DNA from: Planctomycetales bacterium
Lineage (GTDB): Bacteria > Planctomycetota > Planctomycetia > Pirellulales > Thermoguttaceae
Assembly: GCA_007122045.1 (NCBI GenBank)
Contig: SKJM01000556.1
Location: 1 to 5,349, forward strand
Direction: 5' to 3'
Length of the DNA stretch: 5,349 bases
Shown here: one piece after another, positions 1 to 4,648 of the stretch
How positions within the stretch are numbered: position 1 is the stretch's first letter
How the letters are laid out: every line of letters begins with the position of its first letter
Notes under the pieces: generated by a model
Told to the model about the DNA's origin: nothing
The model's input: only the letters and a program-made list of their open reading frames with translations
Databases searched by the model: none
Translations under genes and position numbers: made by a program

Positions 1-260
1 GCTTGCCGCGGACGGCTTCGTTGGCATTCGCGTCCGACTTGCTTGAAACTCCGGATGTCGAGTTGTTCTGGGTAGACGAACGGCTACACAGAGACGCCAT
101 GTCGCTTCTGCAGAGACGGCGCGACAAGAGCTACTCGCTGTGCGACGCGGTGAGTTTTGTCGTGATGCACCGTACAGGCATCCGTGACGCCCTCACGACG
201 GATCGGCATTTCGAGCAGGAGGGGTTCCGCAGACTGGTGAAGCCGGCCACGCCCAAGTAG
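1..260 (+). CDS. PIN-domain (VapC-like) ribonuclease, C-terminal part, 5' end outside the window
   Basis: The gene enters from the left edge; the first complete codon is at base 3 and the stop is TAG at 258-260, leaving 85 codons. The TTG at base 3 is unlikely to be the true start, because PIN domains are about 130-150 residues and this is only the C-terminal two thirds. Counting from base 3, the SLCDAVSFVVM stretch carries Asp48 and the LTTDRHFEQEGF stretch carries Asp67. These match the third and fourth acidic residues that bind metal in PIN nucleases, and the pattern is typical of VapC-type toxins. Such proteins cleave RNA in the cytoplasm and are usually neutralised by a small antitoxin encoded just upstream, which would lie outside this window. 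Family assignment is good; toxin status is inferred because neither the N-terminal acidic residues nor the antitoxin is visible. Confidence 0.85.
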   Translation, partial: LPRTASLAFASDLLETPDVELFWVDERLHRDAMSLLQRRRDKSYSLCDAVSFVVMHRTGIRDALTTDRHFEQEGFRRLVKPATPK

Positions 261-297
261 GCTTCGTGCGAGCCGGCCGGACTGCGTGCCTCACATT

Positions 298-303
298 GGG
301 GGA
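298..303 (+). promoter_or_regulatory. Possible ribosome binding site for the small ORF at 311
   Basis: A G-rich run (GGGGGA) ends 7 bases before the ATG at 311. It favours that ATG over the in-frame GTG at 266, which has no purine-rich stretch in front of it. The match to the Shine-Dalgarno consensus is only partial. Confidence 0.35.
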
Positions 304-310
304 TTCTCCG

Positions 311-517
311 ATGAGAACGGTCGACGCCAAGGATTTCGATAGGTGGATCGCGCGGAGGAAAGCCGAGTCGCTGAACGCATTCTTGCAACGCTGGGAGGCG
401 CGCGAACGGAGGCGCCGCAAGATCGCCATGTCTGAAATCGTCGCACAACGCGACGAACGCTCTCGATACTATGAGAACGCGGTGAAATGGCTTGGGACGG
501 TCGGCCCCACCAATTAA
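311..517 (+). CDS. Small charged hypothetical protein (68 aa)
   Basis: I do not recognise this protein. The chosen ATG has a G-rich run 7 bases upstream; an in-frame GTG at 266 would add 15 residues but lacks such a signal. The product is cytoplasmic in character: no signal peptide, no membrane segment, rich in Arg, Glu and Ala, and likely mostly helical, with a very basic stretch RWEARERRRRK near its middle. It lies 50 bases downstream of the PIN-domain gene, and its last 31 bases overlap the start of the HEAT-repeat gene in another frame, so translational coupling is possible. The order PIN then small ORF is the reverse of the usual antitoxin-toxin order, so I do not call it an antitoxin. 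It may be a genuine small gene, or the 5' part of the HEAT gene separated by a frameshift. Confidence 0.45.
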   Translation: MRTVDAKDFDRWIARRKAESLNAFLQRWEARERRRRKIAMSEIVAQRDERSRYYENAVKWLGTVGPTN

Positions 518-1428
518 GGGCCGAACCGGCGGCGGCACTCACGTTGTACGAATTGGGCGGTCCGGCGGAAGAGGCATTGCCGGCGCTGATCGACGTGCTC
601 GAACGTCGGGCCAACGGTTCCTATCACTGGGTGTTTCGGGCTGTGGACGAAATGGAGGGTGACGCACGGCCCATGATTCCGCCGATGTCCGACGTGTTGC
701 TGGACGAGAATACGAGCCCGGAATACCGTATTGCGTTTGCCGAGGCGCTTGCCAAGATCGATCCGGAATCGGCCGAGGTAACCGCCGCTCTGACCGAAGC
801 CGCCGACAACGATTCTTCGCACCGCGTGCGAGGCAGAGCGATCGAGTTGTTGGAGTCGCGTCCCGATGCGTTTCCCCCGCGGGCGTCCATCGACGAGGCG
901 CTGCGCGCGTTGGAACGCTCGAAGCACGACACGGCCGAGCGCCGGCGTGCCGTCGAAACGTTACGGCAAAGAGGCGGCGAGGCAGCGATTCCGCTGGCTG
1001 AGTGGCTCCTGGCCCATCGAAGTGCCCTCAGCAGTCCTGCCGGGCACGCGAGGAGTGTTCTGGCGGAACTGGGTCCTGCCGCCCGACCGGCCGTGCCGGT
1101 GCTCGCCGAGGCGGCCGCCGATCCGTCTCATGACGGCTCGTCGGCCGCCGTTAGGGCGATGGAAGCCCTGGGCCCCGTTGCCCGCGACGCCGTTCCGGCG
1201 CTGTTCCCGGAGATGGAAACATCGCGGCACCGGCAAAATGCCCTGAAGGCGGTCGACCCGGCGGCGTATGTCGCATGGCGGCACAATCCGACGCCGGCGC
1301 GCATTATCCTGGGCGGGGCCCTGGCCGTGCTGCTGGGCGTGGTCATTCGCCGCAGCCGGTCAGGCAGCGCGCCGGGTGGCGCTGGCAACGCGGAAGGTGA
1401 GGCGGCGCCTGTTGGCCGCCTGGAGTAA
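487..1428 (+). CDS. HEAT-repeat protein with a C-terminal membrane anchor
   Basis: The product has 313 residues, ending at TAA 1426-1428. Much of residues 9-243 is a run of paired helices with HEAT/PBS-lyase-type periodicity. Clear examples are residues 11-40 (AAALTLYELGGPAEEALPAL), 185-209 (VLAELGPAARPAVPVLAEAA) and 220-239 (VRAMEALGPVARDAVPALF), each with the LG-P turn between helices. Such solenoids are protein-binding scaffolds. Residues about 270-287 (ARIILGGALAVLLGVVIRR) form one hydrophobic segment followed by Arg residues, then a Gly/Ala/Glu-rich tail of about 25 residues. There is no N-terminal signal, so I infer a tail-anchored inner-membrane protein with its solenoid in the cytoplasm. 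The start is uncertain: the first HEAT helix appears almost at once, the only upstream motif is a weak GGTG, and this frame has stops at 433 and 472. Partners are unknown. Confidence 0.75.
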   Translation: MAWDGRPHQLRAEPAAALTLYELGGPAEEALPALIDVLERRANGSYHWVFRAVDEMEGDARPMIPPMSDVLLDENTSPEYRIAFAEALAKIDPESAEVTAALTEAADNDSSHRVRGRAIELLESRPDAFPPRASIDEALRALERSKHDTAERRRAVETLRQRGGEAAIPLAEWLLAHRSALSSPAGHARSVLAELGPAARPAVPVLAEAAADPSHDGSSAAVRAMEALGPVARDAVPALFPEMETSRHRQNALKAVDPAAYVAWRHNPTPARIILGGALAVLLGVVIRRSRSGSAPGGAGNAEGEAAPVGRLE

Positions 1429-1454
1429 TCGGCACGGGCCGTCTCCACACCGCC

Positions 1455-1483
1455 TCGACCCCGACCTGCCGAGACGGTATACT
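1455..1483 (+). promoter_or_regulatory. Weak sigma70-like promoter candidate
   Basis: TATACT at 1478-1483 differs from the -10 consensus at one base. TCGACC at 1455-1460 matches four of six bases of the -35 consensus, with a 17-base spacer. It stands out in GC-rich DNA and points toward the operon starting at 1813, but the leader would be about 320 bases long. Two short motifs can arise by chance, and the match overlaps the weak hairpin after the HEAT gene. Confidence 0.2.
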
Positions 1484-1542
1484 TAAAGCTTGTGGGTAGT
1501 GAAGTCGGCACCCCTCCGGCGGGCTTCGAGCCGTGGGAACCG

Positions 1543-1560
1543 CGAGGCGGGCAAGCCTCG
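1543..1560. repeat. Small GC-rich hairpin
   Basis: CGAGGC (1543-1548) pairs with GCCTCG (1555-1560) around a six-base loop GGGCAA. A second short pairing, TTCGAG (1525-1530) with CTCGAA (1557-1562), overlaps its right arm, so the two structures are alternatives. No T-run follows, so it is not a convincing intrinsic terminator. Confidence 0.4.
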
Positions 1561-1659
1561 AAACCGCTCCCGGCGGCACGGAGTCCGGTAGGCTCGTTGC
1601 GGTGCCCCAATCGGAGGGATTGGCTAGCTATCCAACAAAACGGCATTCCGGGCCCCACG

Positions 1660-1677
1660 GTAGGCTGAACATTCCTG
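1660..1677 (+). repeat. Degenerate direct copy of the left arm of the long inverted repeat
   Basis: Bases 1660-1677 match 1686-1703 at 16 of 18 positions, offset by 26 bases; both begin GTAGG and end ACATTCCTG. This looks like a decayed half unit beside the intact palindrome, as expected if such elements insert near or within one another or duplicate locally. Confidence 0.6.
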
Positions 1678-1685
1678 GCTACGCC

Positions 1686-1741
1686 GTAGGATGGACATTC
1701 CTGTCCGTCTTGTGCCCGACGGACAGGAATGTCCATCCTAC
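1686..1741. repeat. Perfect 24-bp inverted repeat (REP/MITE-like element)
   Basis: The left arm 1686-1709, starting GTAGGATGGACATTCC, and the right arm 1718-1741 are exact reverse complements, separated by an eight-base loop TTGTGCCC. Pairing stops at the C/C mismatch 1685/1742. A perfect 24-bp stem in an intergenic region fits a dispersed palindromic element. From memory, conceptual translations of this motif (WTFLSV, DRNVHPT) recur in predicted planctomycete proteins, which would make it a multicopy family; I cannot verify that here. No T-run follows either arm, so termination is not its obvious role, though the transcript would fold strongly in the leader region upstream of the operon. Confidence 0.85.
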
Positions 1742-1800
1742 CGCTGAACTACGATGCGCGGCCCGCGAATACCCGCCGGCGCCGCCTCCATGGAAGAAAT

Positions 1801-1805
1801 GAGGA
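1801..1805 (+). promoter_or_regulatory. Ribosome binding site fixing the start at 1813
   Basis: GAGGA lies 7 bases before the ATG at 1813. It excludes the longer in-frame reading that would begin at 1729 inside the inverted repeat. Confidence 0.75.
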
Positions 1806-1812
1806 AAAGACA

Positions 1813-2148
1813 ATGGCTCGTAAAATACTGAATCGCAAAGAGTTGCGCGCAGAGAGCGAGGCGGCCGAACGGGCCGCGGCCGAGACCCCTGCGGCCGAGA
1901 CCCCTGCGGCCGAGGGCGCCGCGGTCCAGACCGCCAAACGGAAACCGGCGAAACGCAAGAGCCGGGCAAAAGTAGTCAAAGAAGTCCGCCTGAAGGCGTT
2001 TTGGGGGGTATTCAACCAGTCGCTGCGAAGGGTGGCGTTGTTCGAGTACGCCCAGCGAAATGAAGCCGATACCAAGGCCAAGGACCTGACCGCATCGCAA
2101 AAAACACCCCACTTTGTGCAGCTTGTCAAAGAAGTAATGGAAGAGTAG
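1813..2148 (+). CDS. Small basic hypothetical protein, apparently a planctomycete family
   Basis: The product has 111 residues and starts at an ATG preceded by GAGGA. It has three parts. Residues 1-20 (MARKILNRKELRAESEAAER) are a charged helix. Residues 21-56 are low-complexity: an Ala/Glu/Thr/Pro repeat, then a Lys/Arg-rich segment (AKRKPAKRKSRAK). Residues 57-111 look like a folded domain with KAFWGVFNQSLRRVALFEYAQRN at its heart and a PHFVQLVKEVMEE end. I recall similar small proteins from many planctomycetes, none with a known function, but this is memory rather than a search. There is no signal peptide or membrane segment. The basic middle could contact nucleic acid or ribosomes. It is the first gene of a probable operon, 45 bases before the lipoprotein gene. 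Existence of the gene is well supported; function is unknown. Confidence 0.8.
   Translation: MARKILNRKELRAESEAAERAAAETPAAETPAAEGAAVQTAKRKPAKRKSRAKVVKEVRLKAFWGVFNQSLRRVALFEYAQRNEADTKAKDLTASQKTPHFVQLVKEVMEE
1876..1914 (+). repeat. 15-bp in-frame tandem repeat
   Basis: The unit GCGGCCGAGACCCCT occurs at 1876-1890 and 1891-1905, followed by its first nine bases at 1906-1914. It encodes AAETP-AAETP-AAE, residues 22-34 of the small basic protein. Being a multiple of three, copy-number change would alter linker length without breaking the frame. Confidence 0.9.
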
Positions 2149-2180
2149 TGCCGTCCGATTGGAATGGCACCGAACAGAAC

Positions 2181-2186
2181 GGGAGG
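2181..2186 (+). promoter_or_regulatory. Ribosome binding site fixing the lipoprotein start at 2194
   Basis: GGGAGG lies 7 bases before the ATG at 2194. It rules against the in-frame ATG at 2164, which would put ten polar residues in front of the signal peptide. Confidence 0.8.
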
Positions 2187-2193
2187 GCAAACC

Positions 2194-2913
2194 ATGCGAA
2201 CGCTAATGTGGGTTTGGGCATCGCTTGTCGTGGTCGCGGGCGTCGTCGGGTGCGGGGCGCCGGAGGACCGCCGCGACGCATCGCGAACGGGAACGCCCGG
2301 CGCCCGGCAGATCGACACCAAGAACCTGCCCAAGCTGGGCAATCCGATGGCGCCGCTCGACGAGGGCCGCCTGGAGGTGGCGCCGCCGGAGAACTGGCAC
2401 GTGCCGCCCCGCCGGCCCCGATGGCTGGCCCGGTTCCAGGCCGACTCGGGCAGCCCGTACCCGATGATCTTCGTGACGGCCGAGGATGCCGATGCCGTCT
2501 TCCACGTGACGCGCGACAACCTCGGGGAATTCGCCGCCGCGGTCCGCAACGAACTGCTCGCCGATCCCGGCACCCAGCGCCTTGCCGCCGACTTGCAGCC
2601 GGTGGTGGTGGGCGGCTTCCGGGGCACCCTATACCGGAGGTGGGGCAAGAGCGACGGCCGGGTGATGGAACGATGGATGCTCGAAACCGTGGCCAACGGC
2701 CGGCGGTACACCCTCGAATTGCGGTCCCGCGAAGGACTGGCCGAGGAGTACCTGCCGCATCTTTACGCCGTGGCCTCGGGACTGCAATTCATCGAAGCGG
2801 AAGACGCCGCCCTGACGGCCATTGAGGAAGCACCGGACGAAATCACCGAGCAGGACCCGGCCCAAGCGGATGAAGACCACGATGAGGAAGCAGACGATGT
2901 CGACGCCCCGTGA
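2194..2913 (+). CDS. Lipoprotein with a possible PsbP/DcrB-like domain and acidic tail
   Basis: The product has 239 residues. Residues 1-20 (MRTLMWVWASLVVVAGVVGC) form a type II signal peptide: Arg2, a hydrophobic core and a lipobox VVG-Cys20. Cys20 should be lipidated after export; +2 is Gly, so there is no inner-membrane retention Asp. Residues about 21-55 are a flexible linker. Residues about 58-205 look like one alpha/beta domain: a W-x-V-PP motif (68-72), RFQADSG, PMIFVT, a helix at 108-122, the strand-turn-strand GGFRGTLYRRW, RYTLEL and a closing VASGLQFIEAE. This pattern resembles the Mog1/PsbP/DcrB-type fold, tentatively. Residues 211-239 hold 15 Asp/Glu in 29 positions. The stop is 18 bases before the Hsp70 start, so co-transcription is very likely. 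No enzymatic motif is seen. Lipoprotein nature is firm; the fold is a guess. Confidence 0.8.
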   Translation: MRTLMWVWASLVVVAGVVGCGAPEDRRDASRTGTPGARQIDTKNLPKLGNPMAPLDEGRLEVAPPENWHVPPRRPRWLARFQADSGSPYPMIFVTAEDADAVFHVTRDNLGEFAAAVRNELLADPGTQRLAADLQPVVVGGFRGTLYRRWGKSDGRVMERWMLETVANGRRYTLELRSREGLAEEYLPHLYAVASGLQFIEAEDAALTAIEEAPDEITEQDPAQADEDHDEEADDVDAP

Positions 2914-2931
2914 GCCGGGAAGACGCGCGCC

Positions 2932-4512
2932 ATGAACGAGTTCCAACCGGGGCAGACCGTCGGGATCGACCTGGGGACCACCTTTTCGGCCATCGCTCGG
3001 ATTGACGATGAAGGCAATCCGATAACCGTGCAGAACGAGGACGACGCCGAAGAGACGCCCAGCCTCGTGCTGTTGGTGGGCGAGGGGAAGATCGTGGTCG
3101 GCCCGAACCGCACGCGCGCGGCCATGGAAAGCCCGGTAAACGTCGTCGAACGGATCAAGCGGCACATGGGCGAGGCCGACTTCGAGCGCAGCCTGGAGGG
3201 CCGGGCGATCACGCCCGAGTTCCTCTCGGCCATGATCCTCAAGAAGCTCCGCCAGGATGCCGAGCGGCGGATCGGCAAGATCGGCAACGCGGTGGTCACC
3301 GTGCCCTACTACTTCAACGACGCCCGGCGGAAGGCCACCGAAGACGCCGGGCGGATCGCCGGCCTGAACGTGGTCGACATCATCAACGAGCCGACCGCCG
3401 CCACGCTCACCTACGCCTGGAGCCGCGGGGAATTGGGCCGCGGCGAGGCGCCCGGCCAACCCCCGCGCACCGCCCTGGTGTACGACCTGGGCGGCGGCAC
3501 CTTCGACGTGACCGTGGTCCGCTACACGCCCATGCACTTCCGCGTTCTGGCCACCGACGGCGACGTGCAGCTTGGCGGCGTCGACTGGAACGACCGACTG
3601 CTGGACCACGTGGCCGAAGAGTTCAAGGCCCGCCACGGCGCCGACCCCCGCGAGTCGGCCGACGCCGTCCAGGTGCTGCGCAACGACTGCGACCAGGCCA
3701 AGCTCGAGCTTTCCGAAAAGACGCAGACCACCATCACCCACCGCCACCGGGGCAAGGGCGTTTCGATGACCATCACGCGCGAGCAGTTCGAGCAGCTCAC
3801 CGCCGACCTGCTCCAGCGCACGGCCGACACCACCGAACTGGTGCTCGAGCAGGCCAAGGTCAAGGCCGACCAACTCGACGCGGTCGTGCTGGTCGGCGGC
3901 TCCACCCTGATGCCGCAGGTGCCGGCGATGCTGGAGTCGCTGCTCGGGCAGAAGCCGTATACGGACATCTCGCCGCACACGGCCGTGGCCCAGGGCGCGG
4001 CCATCCACGCGGCCATCCTGGAGGCCAAGCACCGGGGCGAGACGAGCCAGTTGGCCGAAAAGGTCCGAAAGATGCTCGAAGCCGTTCAGCAGGACAACGT
4101 CAACTCGCACGGCCTCGGCGTGCTGGCCGCGTGCCCGAAAACGGGCAAGGACCGGAACCACGTGATGATCGCCCGCAATACGACCTTGCCCGTCGAGGTC
4201 AAGAAAACGTTCGTTACCCGCAAGGCCAACCAGGAGCGCGTGAGCATTCAGGTGATCGAGGGCGATGCGCCGGACCCGCGGGCGTGCTCCCTGCTGGGCA
4301 AGTGCCGCATCACCGATCTGCCGGAGAACCTGCCCAAGGGCTCGCCGATCGAAGTGACGTACGCCTTCGATGCTTCGGGGCGCATCGTGGTTGCCGCGCG
4401 CGAGGTGTCGGGCGGCAACGAGGCAACGATCGAGATCGAGCGGCGCGGCGGCCTCAACGAGCGCCAGGTGGACACCTACACGAAACTCGCCCAGAAATAC
4501 ACCGTCGAGTAG
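2932..4512 (+). CDS. Compact Hsp70-family chaperone ATPase (DnaK-like, non-canonical)
   Basis: The product has 526 residues against about 638 in E. coli DnaK. The actin-fold ATPase (1-362) is intact in its signatures: phosphate-1 GIDLGTTFS (11-19), Lys76 matching DnaK Lys70, INEPTAA with Glu153 matching Glu171, phosphate-2 DLGGGTFD (185-192) with Asp185 and Thr190 matching Asp194 and Thr199, and adenosine motif VVLVGGSTLMPQV (318-330). ATP hydrolysis is therefore expected. Residues about 394-505 form a beta-type substrate domain (ARNTTLPVEVKKTFVT, VIEGDAPDP, SPIEVTYAFDASGRIVV). There are three oddities. Subdomain IB is cut to about 12 residues between IKRHMG and ITPEF. The VLLLD linker is replaced by a charged segment with NVNSHGLGV. 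After residue 505 only about 20 residues remain of the helical lid. The protein is cytosolic and last in a likely operon. It is not the housekeeping DnaK; I infer a specialised planctomycete Hsp70. Confidence 0.95.
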   Translation: MNEFQPGQTVGIDLGTTFSAIARIDDEGNPITVQNEDDAEETPSLVLLVGEGKIVVGPNRTRAAMESPVNVVERIKRHMGEADFERSLEGRAITPEFLSAMILKKLRQDAERRIGKIGNAVVTVPYYFNDARRKATEDAGRIAGLNVVDIINEPTAATLTYAWSRGELGRGEAPGQPPRTALVYDLGGGTFDVTVVRYTPMHFRVLATDGDVQLGGVDWNDRLLDHVAEEFKARHGADPRESADAVQVLRNDCDQAKLELSEKTQTTITHRHRGKGVSMTITREQFEQLTADLLQRTADTTELVLEQAKVKADQLDAVVLVGGSTLMPQVPAMLESLLGQKPYTDISPHTAVAQGAAIHAAILEAKHRGETSQLAEKVRKMLEAVQQDNVNSHGLGVLAACPKTGKDRNHVMIARNTTLPVEVKKTFVTRKANQERVSIQVIEGDAPDPRACSLLGKCRITDLPENLPKGSPIEVTYAFDASGRIVVAAREVSGGNEATIEIERRGGLNERQVDTYTKLAQKYTVE

Positions 4513-4523
4513 ACCCGTTCCAC

Positions 4524-4544
4524 GACCGTTCACGGGGGACGGTC
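4524..4544. repeat. Short hairpin overlapping the larger inverted repeat
   Basis: GACCGT (4524-4529) pairs with ACGGTC (4539-4544) around a nine-base loop. Its right arm shares bases with the left arm of the larger repeat, so in RNA only one of the two can form at a time. Confidence 0.4.
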
Positions 4545-4614
4545 CCAATTTTCGAGGCGGAGCACGTATTCCTCCTGGAGCACGCTATTTTGCCGCGAAA
4601 ATGGGACTTTCCCC
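4535..4614. repeat. Imperfect inverted repeat of about 80 bp (MITE/REP-like)
   Basis: Starting at the outer ends, GGGGA (4535-4539) pairs with TCCCC (4610-4614). A two-base interruption follows. Then GTCCCAATTTTCG (4542-4554) pairs with CGAAAATGGGAC (4596-4607), with one extra A in the left arm. Finally CGG (4558-4560) pairs with CCG (4593-4595). The 32-base centre holds most of a direct octamer repeat GGAGCACG (4559-4566 and 4577-4584). The arrangement fits a small non-autonomous palindromic element. I recall GGGAC...TTTTCG palindromes as dispersed repeats in planctomycetes, unverified. Its position 22 bases after the Hsp70 stop could also let it protect the mRNA 3' end or reduce read-through. 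Confidence 0.75.
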
Positions 4615-4648
4615 TTCGGCCGGTCCGTTCCTTTCCCACGTTCCCGTC

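Larger units (their letters stand above)
1429..1812. other. Intergenic region with several inverted repeats and no convincing gene
   Basis: No credible coding sequence lies between the HEAT gene and the small basic protein gene; short ORFs here read through repeats. From left to right I see: a 7-bp inverted repeat (1439-1445 with 1471-1477, 25-base loop) just after the HEAT stop, possibly a weak terminator although no T-run follows; a promoter-like pair ending at 1483; a small GC hairpin at 1543-1560; a degenerate half repeat at 1660-1677; and a perfect long inverted repeat at 1686-1741. The promoter of the downstream operon should lie in this region, but I cannot place it with confidence. 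Confidence 0.6.
4513..4648. other. Spacer between the Hsp70 and J-like genes
   Basis: This 136-base gap is mostly occupied by the imperfect inverted repeat at 4535-4614. I see no clear promoter and no Shine-Dalgarno sequence directly before the ATG at 4649, where the upstream bases are C/T-rich. The downstream gene may be translated by a leaderless or non-Shine-Dalgarno route, or its start may be different. Confidence 0.5.

Noticed and set aside
266..310. GTG start at 266 for the small ORF
   Set aside because: No purine-rich motif precedes it and it lies 6 bases after the PIN-gene stop; the ATG at 311 has a better-placed G-rich run.
311..517. Antitoxin partner for the PIN-domain gene
   Set aside because: VapB-type antitoxins usually sit upstream of the toxin, and no AbrB, MetJ/Arc or Phd-like N-terminal DNA-binding pattern is visible.
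1439..1477. Intrinsic terminator after the HEAT gene
   Set aside because: The 7-bp stem has a 25-base loop and no T-run follows; too weak to list as a separate terminator.
1533..1802. 89-residue + strand ORF and the overlapping 202-residue - strand ORF at 1128-1736
   Set aside because: They read through the palindromic repeat, have low-complexity Arg/Pro/Gly composition and no ribosome site; the minus ORF also shadows the HEAT gene.
1749..2711. 320-residue - strand ORF
   Set aside because: It covers the opposite strand of two well-supported + strand genes and gives a Ser/Arg/Thr-rich sequence without recognisable structure.
2629..4548. 639-residue - strand ORF
   Set aside because: It is the antisense shadow of the Hsp70 gene in GC-rich DNA; its His/Gly/Val/Leu-rich translation shows no domain, while the + strand reading has all Hsp70 motifs.
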